From contig DSBF01000244.1 in the NCBI GenBank assembly GCA_011049495.1, positions 1-5,566 of the forward strand: a stretch of DNA of 5,566 nt, given 5' to 3'. Both the position numbers and the translations under genes were made by a program. The stretch is from Ignavibacteria bacterium (GTDB lineage Bacteria; Bacteroidota; Ignavibacteria; Ignavibacteriales; Melioribacteraceae). Positions 1-5,566 of the stretch are shown piece after piece; positions within the stretch are counted from its first letter, which is position 1, and each line of letters starts with the position of its first letter. Under the pieces are notes generated by a model. That model did not search any database. It saw only the letters and a program-made list of their open reading frames with translations, and was not told the origin of the DNA.

Positions 1-3
1 AAT

Positions 4-202
4 TTACAAATAGAGCGCTTTGCCACCAAATAATCCGCTGACCCGTTCGTCAACTTTGTCAATCGGACGAGCTAATACTGCCTTAGAACCTTTCTCTACA
101 ATCAAGCGTTCAACAAGATCAGGGTCTTTAATCATAAAATCTATAAGTTGGTCATCGGAGTAGGAATTGTTTTTTGTAAACAGTTAATTTGTATTTAGTC
201 AT
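4..202 (-). pseudogene. Decayed arsenate reductase (ArsC/Spx thioredoxin-fold family), internally deleted and frameshifted
   Basis: Reading leftward from ATG 202-200, the frame gives MTKYKLTVY, a typical ArsC-family beginning, then meets TGA at 154-152 after only 16 codons. In the next frame, positions 183-4 read without a stop into the family's C-terminal half, with the segments YSDDQLIDFMIKDPDL, then IVEKGSKAVLARPIDKV, and end at TAA 6-4. Intact family members are about 115-130 residues; the two pieces total about 66 codons. The region carrying the catalytic Cys (CxxS/CxxC) and the central helices is therefore missing, and the join near 170-181 is also out of frame by one base. The usual R-P-I-V motif with the cis-proline reads R-L-I-V here, a further sign of decay. 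The family assignment comes from remembered family sequence. An intact gene would reduce arsenate or act as a Spx-like regulator; this copy cannot. Confidence 0.8.
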
Positions 203-207
203 AACTA

Positions 208-214
208 CTCCTCT
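208..214 (-). promoter_or_regulatory. Ribosome binding site of the dead arsC-like gene
   Basis: On the minus strand AGAGGAG lies five bases before ATG 202-200. It is the strongest Shine-Dalgarno match in the window. It fixes the original start of the pseudogene and shows that its 5' end is preserved although the coding middle is lost. Confidence 0.6.
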
Positions 215-285
215 TTTGAGGTTTGGATAGAATGATAGAATAAAGTAATTTGGAACAATTAATTTGAACAAATCATTTGAAAGAT

Positions 286-786
286 ATGAAAAAAATATTT
301 TTTCCCTTAATTATTGTTTTGATTCTGAATTCATGCGGTGGATTTAATATTACCAAGAATGTATCGGAAAGTAATCCCGATATCATTAATTACGTCTCCC
401 CTCGTTTGCAGGTAAAAGGTGAATATGAAACAACAAGTTTCTTTACCGAAATTCAATTTTTCTGTTATCAAGAAAAAGATAAAAAAACATTTTCCATTGC
501 AGCATCTTATGTTTCTAATCAATGGCCTTTTTTTGAAAAAATTATTTTTAATATTGACGGCGTTCCACATGAATTTTTACCTGACCGACCTCCGACAAGA
601 GATGTTTACAATATTCAAGGACCAACCGAAACTATAACCGTAATTATTCCGGAAGATGTTATTCAAGATATTTACGAATCGATGGATACTCGAATGACTG
701 TGAAAGGGATGGATTTTCAATATAATATATATTGGAAAACTGATATGAAATTGAAATTGTTTGAATTCCACAAAGCCACTATGTAA
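286..786 (+). CDS. Unrecognised secreted lipoprotein
   Basis: I do not recognise this 166-residue protein. Residues 1-16 form a short type II signal peptide: two lysines, then a hydrophobic stretch (IFFPLIIVLIL), then the lipobox L-N-S-C with Cys17 as the lipidated residue, followed by GG. It should be exported and lipid-anchored. There is no Asp at +2 and no acidic surface-export signal directly after the Cys. The mature part has no transmembrane segment and looks beta-rich, with a well-formed aromatic core (for example Q-W-P-F-F-E and Y-N-I-Y-W-K) and no catalytic motif I can name. ATG 286 is preferred over the in-frame TTG at 277 because it puts MKK directly before the hydrophobic core. 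The gene stands alone; its nearest neighbours are on the other strand. A realistic lipobox in frame with a 150-residue open reading frame supports a real gene. Confidence 0.75.
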   Translation: MKKIFFPLIIVLILNSCGGFNITKNVSESNPDIINYVSPRLQVKGEYETTSFFTEIQFFCYQEKDKKTFSIAASYVSNQWPFFEKIIFNIDGVPHEFLPDRPPTRDVYNIQGPTETITVIIPEDVIQDIYESMDTRMTVKGMDFQYNIYWKTDMKLKLFEFHKATM

Positions 787-966
787 CTAAATTTTTGCGA
801 AGCATTTATTGTGTTTATTGTTATAACGTTTAAAATGTTTACACCAAACAGCTAATTCTTTTCTGCAAGCACCGATTGATTCCGGATCAGAAAAATCAGC
901 ATACTTACAACTGAAATCACAGTAAAGTGGGAATTGGGAATTATCTTTTATTTTTCTTTTCTTCAT
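787..966 (-). CDS. Small five-cysteine protein, function unknown
   Basis: This 59-residue protein has a basic N-terminus (MKKRKIK) and five cysteines at residues 16, 20, 34, 42 and 55, spaced C-x3-C-x13-C-x7-C-x12-C. The core is C-K-Y-A-D-F, then G-A-C-R-K-E-L-A-V-W-C, then K-R-Y-N-N-K-H-N-K-C. There is no signal peptide or membrane segment. Regularly placed cysteines with charged and aromatic residues suggest metal binding or a redox role, but that is inference. Small proteins with an ADF...GACR...VYC...YNNK pattern seem familiar to me from environmental bacteria, without a function. The ATG at 966 is preferred over a TTG one codon upstream; neither has a clear Shine-Dalgarno. It ends directly against the lipoprotein gene (stop codons at 784-786 and 789-787), so the two converge with no gap. 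Confidence 0.65.
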   Translation of the reverse strand: MKKRKIKDNSQFPLYCDFSCKYADFSDPESIGACRKELAVWCKHFKRYNNKHNKCFAKI

Positions 967-991
967 CAAATCACAATTACTAAATAAGTAG

Positions 992-1005
992 TGAGAATTT
1001 TCTCA
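992..1005. repeat. Short inverted repeat in the divergent intergenic region
   Basis: TGAGAA and TTCTCA form perfect 6-base arms around a TT centre. Weaker symmetry extends outwards (AGTA on the left, TACT on the right, with gaps). It lies in the roughly 80 bases between the divergent starts of the five-cysteine gene and the GGGPS gene, which is a plausible place for an operator. In DNA this rich in A and T, chance is also possible. Confidence 0.25.
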
Positions 1006-1008
1006 ATC

Positions 1009-1035
1009 TTTACTATTTTACAATTCAATTATAAT
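1009..1035 (+). promoter_or_regulatory. Possible promoter of the GGGPS gene
   Basis: A perfect TATAAT at 1030-1035 is preceded, 15 bases upstream, by TTTACT (1009-1014), a four-of-six match to the -35 consensus. Transcription would begin only about eight bases before the TTG start at 1050, giving an almost leaderless message. The surrounding DNA is AT-rich, and FCB sigma factors may prefer other motifs, so this is weak. Confidence 0.25.
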
Positions 1036-1049
1036 AAAGAAATAAAACA

Positions 1050-1808
1050 TTGAAAACGTATAACTATTTACAAGATATAATTGCAAAAAAAGGTGCTGCC
1101 TATTTAATTCTGATTGATCCGGATAAACTCTCCACAGATAAGATTTCCAAATTTGCAAAACATTGTGAAGACTCGGGAGTTGACGGATTCTTAATCGGTG
1201 GGAGTTTACTTTTAAATGGAAATATTGATGAAACAATCGATTCAATTAAATCGAGTTGTTCTATCCCGGTAATTATTTTTCCCGGCGGTGTTGATCAAAT
1301 TTCTTCTAAGGCAGATGCTTTGCTATATATTTCATTAATAAGCGGAAGAAATGCTGATCAATTAATAGGTAAACATGTAATTGCCGCCCCGTTAATAAAA
1401 AAATATGGTATAGAACCAATTTCCACAGGTTATTTGTTAATTGAATCCGGCAAAACAACAACTGCAGAATATATTAGCAATAGTAAACCGATACCACGCA
1501 ATAAACCGGAGATTGCGGCATCAACTGCTCTTGCTGCAGAATATATGGGAATGAAATTAATTTATCTTGAAGCCGGTTCGGGTGCAGATTTGCCTGTTCC
1601 TAATGAGATGATTAAAATGGTTTCGCAATATTGTTCGTTACCAATAGTTGTTGGCGGCGGAATTCGTGATCCTAAAACAGCATTTGAAAAAGTACGGAGC
1701 GGCGCAAAAGTTATTGTAACCGGCAACTTTTTTGAAAATGAAAGTAATTGGGGTAAAATCGAGGAGTTTGCAGATGCTGTGCACATTAACGAACTGAAAG
1801 AGATTTAA
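1050..1808 (+). CDS. Geranylgeranylglyceryl phosphate synthase (GGGPS family, bacterial group II type)
   Basis: This cytosolic TIM-barrel prenyltransferase joins a long polyprenyl diphosphate to sn-glycerol-1-phosphate, the first ether bond of archaeal-type lipids. Visible family motifs in its 252 residues are ILIDPDK (20-26, Mg/diphosphate end), FLIGGSLL (47-54), FPGGVDQIS (77-85), the LISGRN stretch (96-101), STGYLLIE (125-132), YLEAGSGA (172-179), VGGGIRDP (201-208) and VTGNFFE (223-229); the last two make the glycerol-phosphate site. The length is normal. The start is TTG: there is a stop in frame at 1035, no ATG lies between, and homologues begin at the same place. It is the first gene of a rightward run, and the antitoxin starts 38 bases after it. 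In Bacteroidota-type bacteria such enzymes exist, but the in vivo lipid is not settled. The prenyl chain length cannot be read with confidence here. Confidence 0.95.
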   Translation: MKTYNYLQDIIAKKGAAYLILIDPDKLSTDKISKFAKHCEDSGVDGFLIGGSLLLNGNIDETIDSIKSSCSIPVIIFPGGVDQISSKADALLYISLISGRNADQLIGKHVIAAPLIKKYGIEPISTGYLLIESGKTTTAEYISNSKPIPRNKPEIAASTALAAEYMGMKLIYLEAGSGADLPVPNEMIKMVSQYCSLPIVVGGGIRDPKTAFEKVRSGAKVIVTGNFFENESNWGKIEEFADAVHINELKEI

Positions 1809-1846
1809 TTATATTTTGAGTAAATTGAAATAAAAAGTGTGTAATA

Positions 1847-2011
1847 ATGTCTAAAACGAAAAAGAAATATAAAGTAAATAGACCCTCAAACAAAAAGTAC
1901 CAGGTAAAAGAAATTATTGAACGGCTGGATAAATTACGTGACGAAATTTCGGAAGCATGGGATGATGTTACTGTTGAAGAGGAATTAAATGAACAACGAA
2001 AAGAAAAGTAA
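1847..2011 (+). CDS. Putative antitoxin of a VapBC-like module (54 residues)
   Basis: A 54-residue reading frame lies directly before the PIN toxin and overlaps it by 23 bases, the usual antitoxin-first arrangement. Residues 1-21 are strongly basic (eight Lys and one Arg, with NRPSNKK in the middle). Residues 22-50 are acidic, carrying 12 Asp/Glu, and look helical (IIERLDKLRDEI, then AWDDVTVEEELNEQR). A basic, probably nucleic-acid-contacting end plus an acidic toxin-wrapping end with a tryptophan fits an antitoxin. I cannot recognise an AbrB, ribbon-helix-helix or Phd fold, so the subtype is open and the role rests on position, size and charge. ATG 1847 has no clear Shine-Dalgarno. Translation is probably coupled to the toxin. 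If typical, the protein would also autoregulate the operon. Confidence 0.75.
   Translation: MSKTKKKYKVNRPSNKKYQVKEIIERLDKLRDEISEAWDDVTVEEELNEQRKEK
1978..1983 (+). promoter_or_regulatory. Ribosome binding site of the PIN toxin, inside the antitoxin gene
   Basis: AGAGGA lies five bases before ATG 1989 and within the end of the antitoxin reading frame. It decides the toxin start and implies that toxin translation depends on ribosomes crossing the antitoxin gene. Confidence 0.6.
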
Positions 2012-2399
2012 TACAACTATCGATAGTTCGATTTTAGTTTCGATGTTCGTTAAGAAGGAAGAAAAAAGCAATGAAGCCCGTTCAATAGTTCATAATCTAA
2101 TTTCACAGAATGTGAACGTCATTTTGCCAAACATTGTACTAATTGAAGTTGTTTCTGCAATTATACGAAGAACTAATTCGGAAAAAATGGCATTCTCTGT
2201 ATTTGAGATATTGAAAAACATACCCAATTTTAATTTTATTAATGTGGACAAAAATCTTACGGAATATTGTTGTAAAATTGCGGTTGAATCAAAGTTGAAA
2301 AGCTTAGATACTATTATTCTTTCAACAGCTTTATTTTATAATGCAAAATTAATATCATTTGATAAAGCTCTTAGTGAAGCTTATGCTGAAATCGGATAA
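1989..2399 (+). CDS. vapC: VapC-like PIN-domain ribonuclease toxin
   Basis: This 136-residue protein is a single PIN domain, the fold of VapC toxins, which cut RNA (often tRNA or rRNA) with Mg/Mn held by acidic residues. All four expected acids are visible: Asp12 in T-I-D-S-S, Glu53 in L-I-E-V-V-S-A, Asp107 in K-S-L-D-T-I-I-L, and Asp125 in I-S-F-D-K-A-L. The classic G-A-D before the third acid reads S-L-D here. Length and motif spacing are normal, and the frame is undamaged, so the toxin is probably active. It overlaps the antitoxin gene by 23 bases and ends 28 bases before gmhA, so both may be on one transcript that also carries GGGPS. The RNA target cannot be inferred from sequence. Confidence 0.9.
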   Translation: MNNEKKSNTTIDSSILVSMFVKKEEKSNEARSIVHNLISQNVNVILPNIVLIEVVSAIIRRTNSEKMAFSVFEILKNIPNFNFINVDKNLTEYCCKIAVESKLKSLDTIILSTALFYNAKLISFDKALSEAYAEIG

Positions 2400-2417
2400 T
2401 ATTTTAGACTAACTAAT

Positions 2418-2421
2418 AGGA
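2418..2421 (+). promoter_or_regulatory. Ribosome binding site supporting the TTG start of gmhA
   Basis: AGGA ends six bases before TTG 2428. The next in-frame ATG is residue 66, inside the catalytic region, so this short Shine-Dalgarno together with the TTG marks the start. Confidence 0.5.
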
Positions 2422-2427
2422 TATTAC

Positions 2428-3009
2428 TTGCATAAAGAACAATTCATTCACAAATCACTTAAAGAAAGTGCCGATGTAAAATTACTCATTGAAAAAGAAT
2501 GTTCTGCTGATATTATAAGTGCGGTCAATATTCTTGTTGAAGCTTTCAAGAATGGTAATAAACTTCTTCTTTGCGGCAACGGAGGCAGCGCTGCCGATAG
2601 CCAGCATATTGCAGCCGAATTTATGATCCGATTATCACATGATTTACAGCGCCCTGCGATACCGGCAATTGCATTAACTACCGATACATCTAACTTAACT
2701 GCCGGTGGAAATGACATCGGTTTTGAAAATGTATTTGCTCGTAACGTTGAAGGTCTTGGAAATAGTGGCGATGTTTTACTTGCAATTTCTACAAGCGGTA
2801 ATTCAAAAAATATTTTACTCGCAATAGAAAAAGCAAAATCAAAAGGGATGAATGTTATTGGGTTACTCGGTGGCAATGGCGGTAAGTGTAAAGATATTGT
2901 CGACGTTCCGATTATTATTCCTTCTTCAAACACACAACGAATTCAAGAAGGACATATAACAGTAGCACATATTATATGCGAGCTTGTTGAAAGAAGTTTG
3001 TTTGGATAA
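2428..3009 (+). CDS. gmhA: D-sedoheptulose 7-phosphate isomerase
   Basis: GmhA converts sedoheptulose 7-phosphate to D-glycero-D-manno-heptose 7-phosphate, the first step to the ADP-heptose of lipopolysaccharide core or heptose-bearing surface glycans. The 193 residues (E. coli GmhA: 192) form a SIS domain. Visible motifs are LLLCGNGGSAADSQHIAAEF (46-65), ALTTDTS (82-88), GDVLLAISTSGNS (114-126) and IQEGHITVAHIICE (172-185). The zinc ligands match E. coli H61/E65/Q172/H180 as His60, Glu64, Gln173 and His181. The cytosolic enzyme is a homotetramer in known cases. The start is TTG, supported by AGGA upstream. It follows the toxin by 28 bases and may share its transcript. No other heptose gene (hldE, gmhB) is in the window. 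Confidence 0.95.
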   Translation: MHKEQFIHKSLKESADVKLLIEKECSADIISAVNILVEAFKNGNKLLLCGNGGSAADSQHIAAEFMIRLSHDLQRPAIPAIALTTDTSNLTAGGNDIGFENVFARNVEGLGNSGDVLLAISTSGNSKNILLAIEKAKSKGMNVIGLLGGNGGKCKDIVDVPIIIPSSNTQRIQEGHITVAHIICELVERSLFG

Positions 3010-3045
3010 ATTGTATTGAGTTGAGTAACTATTTTATAAAAAAGC

Positions 3046-3132
3046 TTAACCACAACGGACACTAATAATTCACAATTGTCAAAAAATCTTTCTTAGTGAA
3101 CGTTGTGCCTTCCTCGTGACCCTTGTGTTTAA
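3046..3132. repeat. Imperfect 30-base inverted repeat between convergent genes
   Basis: The left arm (3046-3075, beginning TTAACCACAACGGACAC) and right arm (3103-3132, ending CCTTGTGTTTAA) are reverse complements at 22 of 30 positions around a 27-base loop. A second short pair, CACTAA (3060-3065) and TTAGTG (3093-3098), lies inside, so alternative foldings exist. Short CACAA/TTGTG units recur in both arms. The wording resembles the dispersed CACAAAGGACACGAAGG-type intergenic repeats that I remember from many environmental bacteria; this is memory, not a search. On the minus strand the hairpin is followed by GC and six T (3045-3038), so it could also end the molybdopterin-enzyme transcript. 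It occupies most of the 138-base gap between gmhA and that gene. Confidence 0.6.
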
Positions 3133-3147
3133 AAGGTTTTGTTAGTG

Positions 3148-5566
3148 TTAAGTTTTTTCTATTGACTTAACTCTATTTTTCATAGGCAAAGTATAATACC
3201 TAACCTTATCATACTGATAAAGAGCATTTGCTACTGCACCTGCGGTCGGCACTAATCCAATCTCACCCACTCCTTTCGCCCCATGAGGACCAATTGGATC
3301 ATGAACTTCAATTCCTATTACTTTTATTTCCGGAGTTTGTTGAGCTCGTAGAATTCCTAAATCTCTGAAATTTGTTGACTTTGGAAATCCATCTTTCATA
3401 ACAAGTTCTTCGGTAAGAGCATAACCCAACCCCATATGAACCGAACCCTCAATTTGTCCTTCGAATAAATTGGGATTAATAATTTTACCTGCATCGTGAG
3501 CGGCTATTACTTTTGCAACTTCACCGTTATCATCTAAAATAACAACTTGTGTTGCATAGCTGTAAGAATAATGAGTAACTATTTCTTTATCTAAATCTTC
3601 GGGTTTTGTAGTCCAATCACAAATCCATTTTCCTTCATAAACTTTACCGGCAAGTTCAGCTAAAGAATATTTTTCCAAATCTTTTATAAATTCTTTTGCC
3701 GTATCTATTATAGCATTACCTACAATTGAAGTTGCCCTTGAAGCTGTTGTCATCCCGGCACTAGCATTTGCTTTGGTATCAACTTTTACTTCAACAATAT
3801 TTGGGTCTATTCCGGTTTCGTTGCATAAAAACTGAACAACCATAGTATTTACACCCTGACCCATTTCAGTCCAACCGTGATGAAGGATAACGTGGTCTTC
3901 CGATACAACTTCAATTTTTACTGTTCCCTCATCAGGCATACCATTTCCGATACCTGTATTTTTTATTCCGCATGCAATACCTGCATACTTAGCATTTATA
4001 AAGTCATCTTTAACTGCAAGCAAAGTATCTCTAACACCTGTCCCTCCTTTAAGAATTTGTCCGGTTGCAGTAACACCTCCGTCAACCAAAGCATTATTGA
4101 AACGAAACTCCCATCTATCGAATCCTCCTTGTTCGCATAAATCATCGATACAGCTTTCAATAGCAAAAGTAACTTGATTAACACCGAAACCGCGCATCGC
4201 TCCGCAAGGAATATTATTTGTATAAACAGCTTTACTTAAGATTTCTGCGTTAGGAATAGAATAGGCGCCGGTAGCATGACCTGCGGCTCTTTCAAGAACT
4301 TTCATTCCAACAGACGCATAAGCACCGGTATCTCCAACAATATCTGCTTTTAGAGCAGTCAACATTCCGTTTTTATCACAAGCAACAGTATAATCCATAA
4401 TTAGTGGGTGTCGTTTAGGATGCATACGAACGGATTCATCTCGATTTAATTTTACTTTAACCGGACGACCGGTAAGCAATGAACAAAGTGCGGCATGATG
4501 TTGAATCGTTAAATCTTCTTTACCTCCGAATCCCCCACCGTTAGGAACCAATATTACTCTAACTTTATCTTCAGGCAAATTGAGAACTCGAGCAATTTGT
4601 TTTCGGTCTTCATAAATACCTTGTCCTTGCGAAAGAACTTCCACTCCGCCTTCTTTATCGGGTTTAGCAATTGAACATTCTGTTTCCAAATAACCGTGTT
4701 CTACAAATTGTGTTGTATATCTTCCCTTTGAAATATAAGCAGCTTCATCAAATGCACTTTCGCTATCACCCCTTTTTATTTTTGTGGAAGATAAAATATT
4801 TCCTTTTGGATGTATTTTCGGTGCATCATCTTTTAACGCTTCAAAAGGATCGGTTATCGGTTTGAGAACTTCATATTCAATTTCTATTAGGTTAATTGCT
4901 TCTCTTGCGATTGATTCACTTTCTGCAATAACGGAAGCAAGCACATCACCGATGTATCTTGTTTCCTCTCCTTCTTTAACCATAGTTGCCCAATCGTTAA
5001 TGATTAATCCTGTATATCTTTCACCGGGAATATCATTTGCAGTAATTATTTTTAATACACCATTTAACGATTCTGCTTTCGAAGTATCAATTTTTTTTAT
5101 CCTTGCACGAGGATAATCGCTAAATTTTAAAGCAGCGTGCAACATGCCTTCAAGTTTTATATCTTCCACATAAGGACTGAAACCAAGTACCATATTCTTA
5201 GCATTATACTTTGGATATTTTTTTCCGATACCGGTTTTTGAAAAATGCGGTTCGGGAATTTCTTTTAATTCACGAATAGCTTCCGCTGCATATTCAATTG
5301 AATCAATTATTTTTTTATAACCGGTGCAACGGCAAATATTAGATCTAAGTTTGCGGGCAATATCTTCTCTTGTCGGATTAGGATTGCTATTAATTAAATC
5401 CACAGCTCGCATAACAATACCGGGAATGCAGAACCCGCATTGGACTCCACTTTTTTCTACAAACGCATTGGTAAACACTCTTTTACGGTAATTGTCTAAA
5501 CCATCCGGGGTAATAATGTTTTTACCTTCAACTCTACTCATTGGAATTGAACACGAAAGCTGTGCG
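3148..5566 (-). CDS. Fused [2Fe-2S]-molybdopterin hydroxylase, xanthine dehydrogenase family; 5' end beyond the window
   Basis: A cytosolic molybdenum hydroxylase, probably acting on a purine. The frame stays open past ATG 5541 to the right edge: the codons before it read AQLSCSIP, in which Cys is the last ligand of the N-terminal plant-type [2Fe-2S] domain. The true start therefore lies upstream and Met 5541 is internal. Counting from that Met: a second [2Fe-2S] domain (about 1-90; Cys35, Cys38, Cys70, Cys72), a hammerhead domain (about 113-226), then molybdopterin-binding domains to 797. Residues aligned by eye to bovine xanthine oxidase: Gln307 (Gln767), Glu342 in GGGFGGKE (Glu802), Arg418 in LERAAGH (Arg880), Phe452 in MRGFG (Phe914), and catalytic Glu760 in GVGEIGL (Glu1261). 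The pair Glu802/Arg880, lost in aldehyde oxidase, favours purines. The one-chain Fe-S/Mo layout without FAD resembles XdhD and 'selenium-dependent xanthine dehydrogenase' proteins; selenium would be a labile cofactor and is not visible. An aldehyde or other N-heterocycle remains possible. Confidence 0.93.
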   Translation of the reverse strand, partial: AQLSCSIPMSRVEGKNIITPDGLDNYRKRVFTNAFVEKSGVQCGFCIPGIVMRAVDLINSNPNPTREDIARKLRSNICRCTGYKKIIDSIEYAAEAIRELKEIPEPHFSKTGIGKKYPKYNAKNMVLGFSPYVEDIKLEGMLHAALKFSDYPRARIKKIDTSKAESLNGVLKIITANDIPGERYTGLIINDWATMVKEGEETRYIGDVLASVIAESESIAREAINLIEIEYEVLKPITDPFEALKDDAPKIHPKGNILSSTKIKRGDSESAFDEAAYISKGRYTTQFVEHGYLETECSIAKPDKEGGVEVLSQGQGIYEDRKQIARVLNLPEDKVRVILVPNGGGFGGKEDLTIQHHAALCSLLTGRPVKVKLNRDESVRMHPKRHPLIMDYTVACDKNGMLTALKADIVGDTGAYASVGMKVLERAAGHATGAYSIPNAEILSKAVYTNNIPCGAMRGFGVNQVTFAIESCIDDLCEQGGFDRWEFRFNNALVDGGVTATGQILKGGTGVRDTLLAVKDDFINAKYAGIACGIKNTGIGNGMPDEGTVKIEVVSEDHVILHHGWTEMGQGVNTMVVQFLCNETGIDPNIVEVKVDTKANASAGMTTASRATSIVGNAIIDTAKEFIKDLEKYSLAELAGKVYEGKWICDWTTKPEDLDKEIVTHYSYSYATQVVILDDNGEVAKVIAAHDAGKIINPNLFEGQIEGSVHMGLGYALTEELVMKDGFPKSTNFRDLGILRAQQTPEIKVIGIEVHDPIGPHGAKGVGEIGLVPTAGAVANALYQYDKVRYYTLPMKNRVKSIEKT

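Noticed and set aside
218..240. Sigma-70 promoter (TTGAGG...TAGAAT) before the lipoprotein
   Set aside because: The -35 match is poor and the spacer is about 14 bases; such matches are expected by chance in this base composition.
277..285. TTG at 277 as the lipoprotein start
   Set aside because: It would add three residues (MKD) before an ideal MKK signal-peptide start; the ATG at 286 explains the sequence better, although neither has a strong Shine-Dalgarno.
1562..2016. Two minus-strand frames opposite the end of GGGPS and the antitoxin region
   Set aside because: They overlap genes with recognised motifs on the plus strand and have no family resemblance of their own.
2448..2933. 161-codon open frame on the minus strand opposite gmhA
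   Set aside because: It is antisense to a clearly identified gene with intact catalytic motifs; the predicted protein has no recognisable domain and its openness follows from gmhA codon use.
3046..3132. CRISPR array or IS terminal repeats
   Set aside because: There is only one inverted pair with no repeated spacer pattern, and no transposase or flanking target duplication is visible.
3877..5116. Several frames of 62-110 codons inside the molybdopterin enzyme
   Set aside because: All lie within a continuous, well-supported coding region on the minus strand and show no protein family features.

Overview
The window is AT-rich bacterial DNA, most likely from the Bacteroidota/Chlorobi/Ignavibacteria (FCB) side of the tree. 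The evidence is a bacterial group II-type geranylgeranylglyceryl phosphate synthase (GGGPS), mostly weak or absent Shine-Dalgarno sequences, two TTG starts and a lipoprotein with a very short mature N-terminus. This placement is inference from gene content. No rRNA or tRNA is present to confirm it.

Layout, left to right. Positions 4-202 (minus) hold the remains of an ArsC/Spx-family arsenate reductase: its ribosome binding site, first ~9 codons and last ~59 codons survive, but the middle with the catalytic cysteine is gone and the halves are out of frame. Positions 286-786 (plus) encode an unrecognised lipoprotein. Positions 787-966 (minus) encode a 59-residue five-cysteine protein. Then comes a rightward run of four genes: GGGPS (1050-1808), a 54-residue antitoxin missed by a length cut-off (1847-2011), a VapC/PIN toxin overlapping it by 23 bases (1989-2399), and gmhA, sedoheptulose-7-phosphate isomerase (2428-3009). 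After a 138-base convergent gap with an imperfect 30-base inverted repeat, the right 43% of the window is one minus-strand gene for a fused [2Fe-2S]-molybdopterin hydroxylase of the xanthine dehydrogenase family. It is cut by the right edge, and the apparent ATG at 5541 is internal.

How the parts relate: GGGPS (archaeal-type ether lipid headgroup chemistry) and GmhA (ADP-heptose for lipopolysaccharide core) both feed envelope synthesis and may share a transcript, with a toxin-antitoxin pair between them. The xanthine dehydrogenase-like enzyme is a separate, convergent unit, probably in purine hydroxylation. I see no clear novel multi-gene system. The most notable points are the toxin-antitoxin pair inside the rightward run, the small antitoxin without a recognised DNA-binding fold, the decayed arsC, the five-cysteine protein, and the intergenic inverted repeat.
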